A stretch of 64,000 bases of DNA from assembly GCA_028023455.1 (NCBI GenBank), contig JAQFVV010006221.1, forward strand, positions 889,001 to 953,000, read 5' to 3'. Positions 25,401-40,400 of this stretch are shown piece after piece. The notes below the pieces were generated by a model, which saw only the letters and a list, made by a program, of their open reading frames with translations, did not search any database and had not been told where the DNA came from. This DNA is from Epiperipatus broadwayi (Eukaryota > Onychophora > Udeonychophora > Euonychophora > Peripatidae). Numbering within the stretch: the first letter of the stretch is position 1; every line of letters starts with the position of its first letter. Made by a program: the position numbers and the translations under genes.

Positions 25401-28400
25401 ATTATACATTGAATTTCATTAGAATCATAATTCTTTATTTATTTAACAAATAAAACTATTTTTTAATTTTTACCTTAGATTAGAACTAGATAAAGTTGCT
25501 TTTTAAAACAAAACATATCTTTATTATGATCTGGAAGCATTTATTACTTTAAAATGGTAACTTTTGTAACATTTAACTTATTATCTTAAGTGTAAAAAAA
25601 GGTTACTCAAAATTAAGCGAATCTGTTTATTAATTAAATATTCTATTTATAGCTTGTAGTAATTTAAATTATTAAAAAAAGGATCGAACAATACACTAAT
25701 GATTTTTTTCTCCCAAAAATTTACCATATATATATATTTTACTTATATTCTAGAAATTTTTTTGGATTCAAAAACAATGATACACACACATATGTTGTAG
25801 TAAAATTAGATACTTACAGGAATGGATGCTGGCTTATCAATCACTAGCATTTCATCATTTAATTCTAGAATCTGAGGTTTCTGGGAAGTAACAGGAACTT
25901 CATGTCTACAATTTAAAAGAAATACACGTGAAAACAATAAATAAATTACCCATTTAATTTCTCTAATTTAATAACTACCTGTGAACAGTGTTCTCAATAA
26001 AATCGTTTGGCTTGAGTTTGTAATCAGGTGATACTTTTTGTCCATTCACAGTTAGAGAACCTCTGCTCATAGCTTTTTCCTGTAAAATAAAAAAATATGT
26101 AAATTGATTCCGATTTAGATTTATTTTCTATAGAATAAAAATAAACATAATAATGTGTTTTTTCTTTTTTAATATTCCCTTCATATTTTTTTGTCACAAT
26201 ATTTAAAAATTACAGGCTCTCACCTTAATAAATTAAATTAATGCATTTCATTTAAAATGTACTTTTAGTTTATGGAGGTTCTATTTAATATCTTATTTAC
26301 ATATTTACAAATAATTTATAAATTTGAATGATTACACTTTTGTTTCTCTAGTTCTAGATTTTTTTAAATATACATATTTCCTTTTTTTGCATAAGTCAAT
26401 AACTAGTAAATTAAATCACATGACCTAACATATCTCTTAAAGAATATATGTATATATTGAAGCAGTTAGCTTCAAAGAAATACTTTGAATGACAGAAAAT
26501 AATAATATAAAAAAAATATAAACAACAAAATAGCAATTGCAAGGAAATCAAGTCATACATCACATGACTTAATTTAATAAGCTTGAATTACAAATGTTAT
26601 ATAATGAGCATGCCAATAGCTCTTAATAAACTTTTCAAAATATCCCTATTCCCAGACCAGTTTCATGTTTTTGGCAAGCTTGTTAAGAGCTATTGGCACA
26701 CTCATTATATAACATTTGTAATGCAAGCTTATTAAATTAAGTCATGTGATATATGATTTAATTTCCTTGCAATTATTGTTTTTTCTCTTAAGGTTTTGGT
26801 GATTTTATATTGCTAAAGCTATTAATACATGGTGTATATCTGAACTTAGTTCAATCCCATATGATTATTCAAGTTAGATTGCTGGATTTGAAGACATATG
26901 GATGTCTCAAAATTTCAGATTTTCTACTTAATAGTTAGCCCTTAGATAAAGTGCTGGGCTTGACATAGTATTTTAAATCTAATGCTTAAATATCCTAGCA
27001 CTTCACTGAGGAATGCTGACTGGTCTGGGGATATTCTGAAAAGCTTGTTACGAGCTATTGGCATGCTCATTATATAACAATAAAATAGATGTCAAAGCTA
27101 TTTCATTAATCTCCTTTAAAATAATTAATTTAATAAGTCTTATTACCAACATAGATAAATGCTCTGTGTATTTTATCACAGTATTAGAATTGTATATAAC
27201 AGTCTAATACATAAAATGACTTCCTAATGCATGGCTTCGATTAACTTTCATATTCTACCATTACAATAAATATATACATATTGTAACCCTTGTCTTTGCC
27301 AGTAAAGCTAAACTTCCAGCCATCTAATTTATCTAAGTACAAAACAATTTTTTTTTCACTAAGTTAATTTTTAATGCAAATTAATTTTATCAGGGTTTTA
27401 TACTTAGATCCTAAGTCATTTTATAAGTCATTCTAAAAAATTTTATAAGACTTAATTATTTTAAAAATCATTTTTAATACTTTTATTGTATTGTTTAAAT
27501 TAGAAATATATTTCGCTGGATAATAATATGTTAATATTGAAACTATTAAAAGCAAAAGTTATTTTCATATAGTTTCTAGTATATTAAAATTCAATATTCA
27601 AATTAAACTATAATAATATTTATGTTTACATCTTTAATGTCAAAGAATATTATTTAATTTGCTTGCTTATAAAAAAGCATTTCGCTTTAAGTTATTTATT
27701 AATAAAGGTATGTTTTTATTCATGCTAATCATTATAAAAATGAAGTCAGTAAAAATAAAATTAAGCTATGTTAATTATAGAAAAATAGAGTTAATTTATT
27801 ATTATTGAAGGTTATTAGTTTTCAAATAAAAAACATTGGAGAATGTGTGTGTGCTTGCATTTTAATCTCAACTTTCACTTCCTTGTTGTAATATTTAATT
27901 CTTAAATATTTTTAATTAAAAAAAAATAAAAGGTATTCTGGAGAACTTCTCATTTAATTAATAATGTATAAAATTATTAAAAAGAATAATGTAAAATAAT
28001 ATTCCTTTCAAAACAATGTAATGTTATTCTGTAATATTTTATTTTATTGTAAGTTATAATTTTATAAATAATTGTCTTAGTTAGAATATTTTAATTAGAC
28101 AGTCTAAACAATATGTAAATGAATTTCTATTTTTAGCTTTGTTTCCCTAGATACAAAATCAATTTTTAGACTTTAATATATGGTCAAAAGTAAATGATTT
28201 AAAAAAATCAATTTCAATCAATAAAATCAATCACATAATTGGGGGTATAAAAGCACACACTGAAAGAGCTTACACACACATGGGAAGGAGAGGAAAACTT
28301 GGCTTAATTTCTTTTTTATTTTTTTTGCAGAGTTAATCATTTCTAATAATTGTAAGTTTAATTATTTTTAATTAATTTTATTTTGTTAAAGTAATGTATC

Positions 28401-31400
28401 CTTAAATAAGTTCTAAATCAGGTGTCAAAACTTTAAGCTGTCTACTGGGAAGTCTGAAATCTATAATATTAAAAAAACATGATAGGAAGTTTAAAGTTAT
28501 TTTTCTACAACTATTGAATTACTTTTATTGATTACTAATTTATTTATTTACAGTACTTTATTATCGATTTAATATTCTTTGGGCCACAATATTAAAACTG
28601 TTAGACTTATGTTTTTCAATACTTATAGCAGTTAATATTTTCAATAACTTTGCTTAAAATTTATTTTAAAAAAATGCTGGAAGAGTAATAAATATATCAA
28701 CAGACTTTGAAATGTTTTGTCTCCAGCAATGTCTCTTTGAAATATATATATTTCAATATTGTCATATTTTAACAATGGTTTTCTCCAAGATAATTAATCT
28801 TTAATGAATGAATTATTTAAATTCTGGATTGTATAATCTCTTTATTAATTTTGAATTAATATTTTAATTACTTATAATTATTTATTTGTTATCCTTGCTG
28901 CAGAATGAAAGACATTCATTCACTTACGAATATTTTAACTTATGTTTAATACAGGCTAGATAGGAAAAATGTTACCCAAGTATGTGAAAATGAAAATAAT
29001 TAACTTACTCTTTCATTTGAAAATTATTGCTGGAATACTTGTTTGAAAAGTAATATTGTACAATTGTAATGAATTTATTACTTAAAAATTCATTGTTATC
29101 ATTATGTAACTAGATCTGGACAAAATAATTGAAACAGTTGTATCTGTGTTATAAAAGAAATACAAAATTCTTTAATGGATTATTACTCAAGTTATTATAC
29201 AATTAACTTTTAATTATAAACCTGCTTTACATATGCTTTGTTATTATTACACCACTAAACATCACATGATCATCATCTCTTATACTAGTACATAATTGTT
29301 ATTAAACAAGGCAAAACTCTCCATACAGTAGTGTCACCCAGTGACAACCATATGACTATATAAGCTATTGAGCTTAGATTAAAAATATTATTGTGTTTTC
29401 AATTTCATTCTCATAGTTTAGTAGTTAAGTAGAGATAAAAGTTGGCTGCTGGAGGGTTGCATTAGATCCTGAGATCTAGGTGCAGTGCTCTCAGATCCAG
29501 GCTCCTCACTGACAAAGGCCACAAGCCAGAAACTAGTCTGGGGATATTGGATGAATAGTCCCTAGATAGGGATTTTATGCGCAAGCCTTCTGGAAACCAT
29601 TGATTACTCTGGTTGGCACAGAGTGGCACTACTATATGGAGAGTTTTGCCTTGTTTGCTTTATTATTAATGCTATAGTTATGAATTTTAAACCCTTCTCT
29701 CTAATGAAACCTGCTTTATCTTTAAATAACATCTGCTGCTAGACCTCATTATTAAATTATATATTTTCCTATAGATGAATGTAAAGTTAACTTAATGTTA
29801 TACTAGAAATTGCTGGTGCCGTATTTAAAAATATTTTTGAGATACTGAATGGCTATTAATAAGTTTGCGTGCTTACGTTATCAGGAAATCTCCTGATCAT
29901 AGAAATATTTTTGAATGCTGTACATCTAGTTTTAAATTTATTGTATTTTTAACAAATGGAGAAAATTTTCTGCTTGCAGAACTGTATCCTGATGAATGGT
30001 GAACCCTCCAAGAAGGACATTTAATTATTTAAATTTTGATAAACTGGGTATAATTTTTTTTTTTTTTAAGTGTCATAGCATTAGCCGGGACGCGAACCCG
30101 CAACCCGGGCAACTGCCTGCAAGTGCAAGGCAGTCGCGCTGACCTCTCGACCACCAATGCAAGACAACTGGGTATAATTTTGAATTCTAATTTTATGCTT
30201 TTGTAATTTACTATGAATTTTATTTATTTATAATATGCACTCGTATCTATGCATTATTTAATAACTGTAATATCCAGAAATTTGCAGAATATGTTATTTA
30301 TAATACATTATCATTTTTAAATGTTACTTTGTCTCCTATTATGAGTAATTTATCTATTTGAATAAATATATTTATGCATAACCAGTGAAGTTGTATATTC
30401 TTATTTCAGGCCATGTTTTATTAGGCCAGATTTAGCAAATAATTTTATCGGTTTTATACATTAGTTAATAATTATATTTGTTTAGGAGAACAATTTCTTT
30501 ATTTCTTCCCTGGCTTCTTTTTATTTATCAATAATAATTTCATCATTTCATGGAGGTTTTCCATTCTTCATAAATTTAATTGCATGTTTTACTACATCAC
30601 ATAAAGATATTTGGGAGTCCAAAAAATGTCATAATTGTAGAGGTAATTTTATTTTTTTATTCTTTATTAATAACCATTTTATAATATTGGTCATTTATCA
30701 GTAATAGTGTCATCTTTTCTCATCAATAAAACAATTTTACTTCCAACACAAAGATGTGTTTTAATTATAAATTTATTTAAACGCACATTCATTACATAAA
30801 TAATAGTCATTAAGGCTGTAGCCGCAATCACATGTGTATAAAATGCGATAGTAGGGACGTCTACAGTTCTTAAAACCACACTCTCAGATCGAACCGCTTC
30901 AGCTTCACCTATTTAAATAGAAAGTAGGTTGAAGTAAAGAAGGTTCCCCTCTTTTCTTCCAAGAGTAAGCTTGTGGTTTTAAGACCTGTAGAGGTCCCTA
31001 CTATCGCATTTTATACGCATGTGATTGAGACTACAGCCTTAAAGATGTGTTTTGTATTTTTGTGACTTTTGTTTTCTTCTATAGCTTTCCTTACTACTTT
31101 ATAATCATATTTTCTTACATCATTATTTTACCCCCATCATTTTACCAAACTTCAGATATTCAATTTTTCTAAAAGGGTTAGTTTAAAAATTTTGATATTC
31201 CTTCTTTTGATCATATATTCATTTCTTTGAAAATTTACTGATGAATTTCTGTTTTTTTAATATGACAATCAGTGAAGTGATTACTATCTTTTTAAATAGC
31301 TCTAGTTTCTTTAGTTCACATTATATCTTATTAACTTGTTATCAGTTTTTATGTTACATCTAGTAAGTACATTTTTATCCTGAAATATATATTTTCTGCT

Positions 31401-34400
31401 AATCAAAATATAATTCACTCCGCTGTATCCTTCATTAAGATATTTTCATGTTTATTACAAACTTTTAGGATTTTTTCTTAAAAGCATAAATTTTTAATTT
31501 TCCATTTTTTCTTTTTTGGCAAATTCTACAATTCTGTTTCCATAACTAAATTTACCAATATCATAATTTAAAATATAATTTCATCTGATCAAAAGCATTC
31601 TATACTTTTATATAAAATCTTTAGTCCTTCATTCCAATAAAAAGTTATCGAGATATAAAATTGAATTATTTGTATTTTCTATAATCCATTAAGTCAAATA
31701 ACTAATCTTGGCTTTTCATATAATATACCACCAATCTCACAAAATTGGTTTTCCATCTTTTGTTTTTGATGAATCATTGTCCAATTATGCTTCCAAAATT
31801 TACATTTTTAAACAGAAGCACATGTCCATTTTTCACATCATTTCTTCATCTTATCATCTAACTTCACAAATATTGATATTATACCATTGGACAAATATTG
31901 GACACTTATTTTTCCAATACACACAGTCCTCTTTCACTTTAAAGTTAATGACAATTGAAGAAAGCTAAATACAATATCGTCATTGAATAGCAACCTGGGT
32001 CTGTAAACAGGAAATTTTTAACATCCTCTGCCTTTAGTAGCCAAAGCTATTTTGCCTAATGATTTTACAGCCACCAAAAATTTTATGATGGTCATGAATT
32101 CTTTTTCCCTATAATAAATTATCAACATCATACGACTAGTCTGAGGATATTGGATAAGTAACCACTAGATAGGAATTTTATGCACAAACTTTCTAGTATC
32201 CATTGATTACTAAGGCTTGCACTGGGTAACGTTACTGTATAGAGAGATTATTATTGTTTAAATTATAAACATAAAACAGAATCAGTATTCACACATATAC
32301 ATCTCTTCTCATTTTGTCTTTAAGTAAATCCAATCAAAGTCTTAATTAAGAACTGTTAGGTATATGAAAAGGAAAACCATGCTATCTTCTTGCTCTTAAA
32401 TATAGAAATAAAAACCATTAAACTCATTACATTGTTTTTTCTCATGTGTCATAGCATCAGCCGGGAAGCGAACCCGCTAACCTGGGACAACTGCTTGTAA
32501 AGCAGCCGTCGCTGACCTCTCGACCACCAATGCTTGACTTATATTGTTTTATTCATATTGATAAACAATTCATGTTAGTTTATTATATGAATAATCCCAT
32601 AATAATAATTGCAGTAATAAGAATAGATAATGTAGTCATTAGAAATTAACCAAGCCCAGTTTCCTTAATGTGAAATCATAGAATTGCCTTTTATTTAATA
32701 GAAAATTATTTTGTGGCAGCTAATAAACCCAATAAAGATTTAAATATTATGTTTTTGTTAGAATATGTTGATTAAAAGCAGTAAGTGTAAGTAGGCCAAG
32801 TTTCTCATTTATATGAATTTGATCTTTATGTAGACTTGCATATACTTTCATCACATAAATTATGATTAAACTTAGGATACTAAATAGGATTTAAATAGTA
32901 TTATAATTACATTTGTATACATTAAGATTTCTTTTCTTTTTTTTTCGTATATTTTGTGGTTACCTAATGATAACTTTATATTAAGAAATTTGTTTAAGAA
33001 TCTAATTACACATGAAAAATAAATATGCGTTTAATTGATTCAATGATAAATTTTGTTAAAGTCAAAATGCATAAGACAGACACACATACAATATATATAA
33101 AATCAATGTAATGAATTTTCTTACATAATAATCAATTGAATAAGCATGAAATTCTTCTTTAAAAATGTCCAAAATAGTTCTTCCTTCCCATCGACCTTTG
33201 CAATATACTTGATAGGTGTAATAATATGGAATAACTTTTCTCAAATCTAAAATAAAAGGACATGGCAATATTAAAAAATTATACTTTGGTAGGGTTTTTT
33301 GAAAAAAAAAAAAAAAAACAACAATAATTCTGATTTCTAGAAAAAAATAAATAAATAAATAGTAAGTTAAAAAAAAAATCTAAAATAAATTATTAAATTT
33401 AAATTAAGCTAGCAATAATCATAATAAGCTTATATCTACAGTTATTTAGAAATTACCAATCAAGCAAGTTATAAACATCATTCAATATTTTTCTTGATTT
33501 TCAATGATATCACGAATTACTCTCTTGATTCCTATTATTAGCCATTTGCTACTATTCATTTATAGCAAATGAATAAATTGTCAATAGTCTTTATTAATGA
33601 CTTTTAATTTAAACAATCTTATGGAAAGAAAATCTATAAAAGTTTGTTTGCATTCAATTTTATAGATTTTCCACATACAAGCTCCCAAAATATTATGGAA
33701 ACATTTTATATGAGTCAAATTAAAAATGCAGTCTGCGTTCATTATTATGACATTAAATAATCTTTTTTTTTTTAAAAAAAAAAAAAAAATCAGTCATTAA
33801 ATGGACAAATTATTTCTAAAAGCTCTCAAAAAGAATAACTAGAAAAAAAAAATCCAACTGATGTTGAGAATTTCTATTCATGAACCTTAATACTCATTTC
33901 AATACTTATTTGATCTATCACTTTTTTTATAATCAATTACTTTAATGAAATGAATTTTGAGATTATGATTCATAAATATTTAATACTAATCTATTATAAT
34001 GATTTGGTTTACAATATCAAGTTATGATATGATAATGTGAATGGAAAAAAATACAAAGGAATTTATCAATCCCCTTGGTGATTTTTACACTTTTTTTGTT
34101 AAAAACAGGAAAAACTCTCCATACAGTAGTCCCACTCACTGCAAGCTTTAGTAATCAATGGAGGCCAGAAGGCTTGTGCATAAAATCCCTATCTAGTGCC
34201 AACTCATCCAATATCACCAGACTAGTTTCTAGCTTGTGGTTTTTTTCAGTGAAAATCCTTGGATCTGAGAGCAATGTCGAAAACCACAAGCTAAAAACTA
34301 GTCTGGGGATATTGAATGAGTAGGCACTAAATAGGGTTTTTATGCACAAGTCTTCTGGCCTCTACTGATTACTCTAGCAATGACAAAAACCACAAGCTAG

Positions 34401-37400
34401 AAACTAGTCTAGGGATATTGAATGAGTAGGCACCAGATAGGATTTTTATGCACAAACCTTCTGGCCTCCACTGATTACTCTAGCTTGGACTGAGTGGCAC
34501 TACTGTATGGAGAGTTTTGCCTGTTTTAATAACAGTTATGGGCAAGCATAAGAAATGGTGATCATGTGATGTACATTTTTTTGTCACTTGCAGATCATAT
34601 AAATTTAATAAGAAATACGAAAAGTATTACTTTTTCAAAATTAATATTGTAAAATATATAATAATACATCAATAAATGCAGTAATACCTGTAATATAATA
34701 ATAATATTTAGGCTAAATATCTGCCTTCTGCTTCAGATTGTCTCAAAATCAACAATAAAAACAGGCTTATTTATTACGAATTCTGACATTGTATTGAATG
34801 CAACGATTACAACTATTTTCTTCTTAAATTTAGATTAATATCTTAATTGAGTTAAATGTTACATTATAGCCAGAAAAATCCTTTACTTATTTTTCACTGA
34901 TATGTATTAAAATTAGCATTATAAATAAGCCTGTACTGTAGAAAAAATTCATATTTTTAAAACTTTAGAATAAATGAAAAACTAATCATAAATGAGAAAA
35001 TATTCTATAAATTATAAAAAAGCTTTCTTAATCTTTATCCAAAAAAAATATGATACTCCTTGCATTAATTAAAAACTTTATAATCCATATATTATTTTAA
35101 AAACACTACTAATTAACTACTTTTTTAAATGACTGGTTTTTCCTTAGAAATTCATAAATATGAGGTATAATTAAAATTTTGATTTTAGTCTTATTTTGAA
35201 ATTGTAAGCATCTTAATTGATATCTATTATTGTAAGCAATGGGAAAACAAAAAATAAGAGATACCTGCTTTTTAAAACGAGAAAGCAGATATGGAGAATT
35301 TGAAAGACCACCTAGTCTTCATTATTATTTTTCTAAATTTCCAAGATAACTCGAGGTTCAAATATCATAAGTAATAATGTGCAAAGTTTTAGAATTCGTT
35401 CTTTATTATAATAAATTTTTTCATTTAAGGAAATGTATAGTTTCGTGTTATATATATAATTATCACATTATTCATCATAAGTTATTATAATTAATTCTAA
35501 GTCATTACATTAAATATTTGTGTTAATTCAGACGTGAAATTATTATTGGTCAAATTAATGCTTGCCCAACATGCAGTGAAAGTTTCTTATTATAATCAGG
35601 TTTATTTCTCGCTGCGAACTAAACAATATAAATGCTAAAAATCTTATTTTGTATAAATAAAAATTCAAATAATGGCACGTGCAGAATTTAATTTCTATAT
35701 CTCCATTAGTTTAAACTTCAATCCTCTATTTTGTAATTTCATCTTTGTAAATTTAAAAATGAATTAGAAAAACTGTTAAAAATATTTTCAACAAAAATTA
35801 ATTTTATCATGACAGCAGATTTTTTTTTCTTAATATTCAGTATCTATAACCTTAAATAATAAAATTTGTAAATATTATCAATAGACATAGATTTAGTGGA
35901 AGATTAAAATATAAATTTAATAATGCATTTTTACTGCAAATCATTCTCATGGTTCTTAGGAAAAAACTTTATACATGACTTAAATCTACAAATAAAATAG
36001 ATGATGGTAAAACAAATTTTGATAATGGAATATTGTTGCCTTATTTATTCAACTTATAACTAAATATGTATTGAAGAAAAACAGACTGCATGAAAACAAA
36101 TATAGATTTCAGATTGATGAAAGAAATATCAACAACCTTAGATATGCTGAAAAAAAAATTATAGTTGAAATAGAGCATAACTGAAGATATTAATTAAAAA
36201 ATTAAAAGAATTGGGTGAAAAATGTGATTATCAAAAGTTTAAAAAAGACAAAGATTATTATAAAAAGACAGTAGGTGAATTTAAAATGATTTTGATAGAT
36301 TTTTTTTTTGTGTGTGTGTAATTATTATAAATGAGTATATATCAAATTCATCACAGGCTGACTTTAGTTTAGCTAAATCCAGATTTTTAAAGATTAAATC
36401 ACCAAACATCACATGATCACTATTTCTTATGCTTGCTCATAACTTTTATTAAAATACGCAAAACTCTCCATACAATAAGCCAGAGTAATCAATGGATGCC
36501 AGAAGGCTTGTGCATAAAATCCCTAACTAGTGCCTACTCATTAAATATCTCCAGACTAGTTTCTAGCTTGTGACCATCATCAGTGAAGAGCTTAAAAACA
36601 TATCTTTGAAACAAAGATCAGAATTGTTGAAATTATGGTATTGCCTTTGACACTAATGAAAAACAAAAATAGGAACTGGGTTGATGCTTTTAAAGGCCAA
36701 GATTTTTTAAAATAATGTAAACAGTAAAAAAATTAATCAATAAATGAATTTTTGATCATATTAAATCTGAATATTTCATTTAAAGCACAAATAACCAGGC
36801 TGAAATTGTCTTGTTTTGGCTATATTAAGAAGCAATCTAATTTATTTGAAAAATATATAATGCTCAAAAAATTTTTTAATGAAAGAATAAGATGACAACT
36901 AACATTCAGATGGATAGATTCCTACCATCAGAATTATAAATGTGCTATTTAAAAATAAAAGTAAATGAAAAAATACTGGCTCTAATAATAATACTTCATT
37001 TCGAAGTAATTAGTTTTTTGACCACCTTATACATTTCTATATAGACTAAAAAAAAACAAAAACTCTTTAATTATTTACTTTCCATTTTATTACTACATAA
37101 GACAGACTGCTATTTGTAGGTCTTGATTTGAGAATTTTTTTTATATAATTTAGGACTTACTTGAATTCAACTTCTTTATAAATCAAGTTTTATCTGATAA
37201 TGCAGTGATCTCAAATAGAGTCATATATTTTCTTGAATTTGAGTTATCACATAATTACATCTTTTGATCAGTTGTTCATTTTCCCGTTAGTTAATCTGTT
37301 TTTTTGATTAGGAACAAATTAAAAAAATATAAAAGCATTTCTGCAATAAAAAAGGCATGCTTTTATATATATATATTTCTATAAAAATAAAAAAAAAAGC

Positions 37401-40400
37401 TAGACAGAATAACCTTATGCTGCAACGACTAGTACAACTAACTGCCCAACTCATGAGTTGTGGTTCAAGTCAAGCCAGAAAAACTTGAATTTTTTTTCAG
37501 GTTCTAAGCAGATTTAGAATTTTTCTTTTAAGAAGCCTGCTCATTGTCAATCCAATTAGTAATGGCATCTAACTAAAACTCTTAGCACCCAGCAGTCAGT
37601 CAATCTGATGGATAATGCTTCTTTTATTGATCACCTCTGAAGGGCTGATGGAAAGGCCTTTACACTACAATTGGGTATTTAATGTTTGCTTTACAACTTA
37701 CTTATATAACTCAAAGAGAATATTAAAAATAATCATGCTTTTTTTTAATACGTGAAACATCAATTTAATTATTTATCTGAAAAATTATTAAGGTACTAAG
37801 AAAACTGTGATGGCAGACTGTATTTTTGAAAAATGTACAGTTTCAAGGGCCTACAATCTACTGAAGATGTGTTAGTTACTAAATTAAAACAAAATTAATA
37901 AATCGATTGGTAAATTTAAAAAATGAATAAATTCCGCTAAATTTCATTAAGAAGCTTTATTTGAATTTTTTTTTTTTTTACTTATAATGTGGGAAGTGAC
38001 AAGACACTCTTAACATTGTGGTTCAATTAACATATTTCTTATTTGTCAGCAGTTTTTTTTGGTAAATTGTCATAATGATAAAAATTTGGGACCTTCCTAA
38101 CACAGAATGTGATGCAGTGGGCTATTTCCGAAGATATGGGATCCTGCCTTACTGAAAAGTGTGCATTAATGGTCATGATATAATTGCATACCGCTGAGAT
38201 GAATAAAGAGTAAATACTGTATTTATATATTTTTTTCATTTTTCTGAGAATAAGTTAATCCAAAAAAAAAAGAAGAAAATAAACCGTAAATATTATAATT
38301 AATTTTTCCACAATGATTTATTTTTTTAAAAAAATAACAGTAATAAAAAAATAAAATGTAAATATGAAATAGAATGTTTCCTAGCAGGCATTTTTTTTTG
38401 TAAACATTTTTTGGGGACCCCTGAAACTATAGATTTATCAAAAATACAGAGTACCATCTTGGTTTACTTGAAAACTCACAAGTACCATTATTAAAGAATG
38501 ACATAATTTAGATTTATCTTATTAAATAATCACAAACTTCTTACACCTTTAAGCAAATAATGTTTATTAATATAATAGCAGTTTCGACTGTTCCTCGCAG
38601 TCTTCTTCAGATCTCAATCTATTTCTCTACCTTTCCACCATTTTGATAAGATATATTGTTATATATGAATAAGCAAAATTAATGAAGAAGAAGTATATAC
38701 AGATAATTTAGATTTGATAAAACAAAACTTAATTATTTGGGCATTCTTGTAATCTAACATCTTAAATTTTGCAAACATATAATAATTGTATTATTTTTAC
38801 ATATCTAGCAATAACTTTTCATGTTATGTCTGTAAGTGAATGATATTATGATGCATTAAATGCTGGCAATGTACTATTTAACTATTAAACACTGAAACAA
38901 TAATGTTTCGAATACCATTTAATATTCTAACCAAATATATTTGATTCTTATAATTTGCAAAATTTATTATCACAGGGAGAGTAATATCTAATAAATGAAG
39001 GATAATTATGCTCTTCATATCATGCAAAAAATGCAGCAACAGATCTTAATTATCGCATACAAATCATCAGTGCATTTGAAAAATTACGAAAAAATTTTAT
39101 GCAATCGAGATTTCACAAAATAATCCCAAATTCTCAATTCATACCTACAATTTATAATAACATGAAATGATGCATTATACAGTACACATTTATAAGTAAT
39201 TGAAACATTTATAACGACAGATATAAAAACTAACTGATTTGGGTAATACAAAATAAGGAGCTTTTGTTGCAATTTGAACATGTGTTAAAGAACTGCAACT
39301 AGACCTCATTTATTCTCTACGCAAGTATTAAAATTAATGAATTATAATCATTAAAATGTTTTCCTATCTTACTAATTGAGATCTAACACATATTAAATAA
39401 TTATATCATGTGTTTGAAGATTTAGGATATCATAATACAATTTACACTTTTGAGACAAAATGGTGTATTGTTGCTCTAAATATAAAAACATCACAATCGT
39501 TGTGCACAACAGCAACCGATGAATTAGGTTTTCTTAAGAATTCTAAATCTTGTCAGTCTTTTGCAATATTCCAAATATTTAATTGATTTGTATGATGTAA
39601 TACAATAGCTTTGATTGATTATCTTCCATTTATTTATATATTAGTGAACTTATTTTACAAAATACAGCAAATGTTGCATTTATATGAATTGTCAAATTTC
39701 AGTCAAATTAGCTATAGAACTATTTGACTGCAAAAAAAAAAATATTTGAGTCGTAGGAATAAGAGGGATTCTTTTTATTCCTGCATAAATTTTATATCTT
39801 GTATTGGTCAGAGAGTATTCATTTATTATTTAACACTCGCAAAGCGTTTGCACAATTGGCTTGAAAGGCCGATATGAATGTAATTAAAAATAAGTTATAT
39901 TTTATTCCCCTTTGCTCTTCAACATTTATTTATTTAATTATTGAAATCATTATTCTTTCATGTTGGTATTTTAAAATAAAATCTTTCAATTTTCTATGAT
40001 AATAAGCTAATCTAGATACATTAAACTGATTCTGGATAAATATATTCTGACAGGCTATTGAATTCTTATAACATATATTTAATTACAAAGATATTGATAA
40101 ATTAACATTAATATAAACTTATGTAAATATATAGTAAAATAAAATAAAAAGTTAATCATAAAATTTTTATACATACCATTTTCAAAATAATACTGTGTTT
40201 CTGTGAAGTGATGGTTTTCATACGCAAAAAATTTATCTTTGCGTTTCTTAGGTTTTTCAAGTTTTTTTTTCTTAGCTTTCTATAATTAATACAAATTCAT
40301 AAAATAAAATATATAAATTTATAAATATATGTACAGACATGTATAAATAATTTTTATTAATGTATTATAAAATTGTTTTCTGCTTTATTTTAATCATAAC

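Noticed and set aside
32454-32533. Functional tRNA-Val(TAC) gene
   Set aside because: Over-long variable region, A-rich tail and two similar diverged copies nearby with tails and target duplication point to a SINE.
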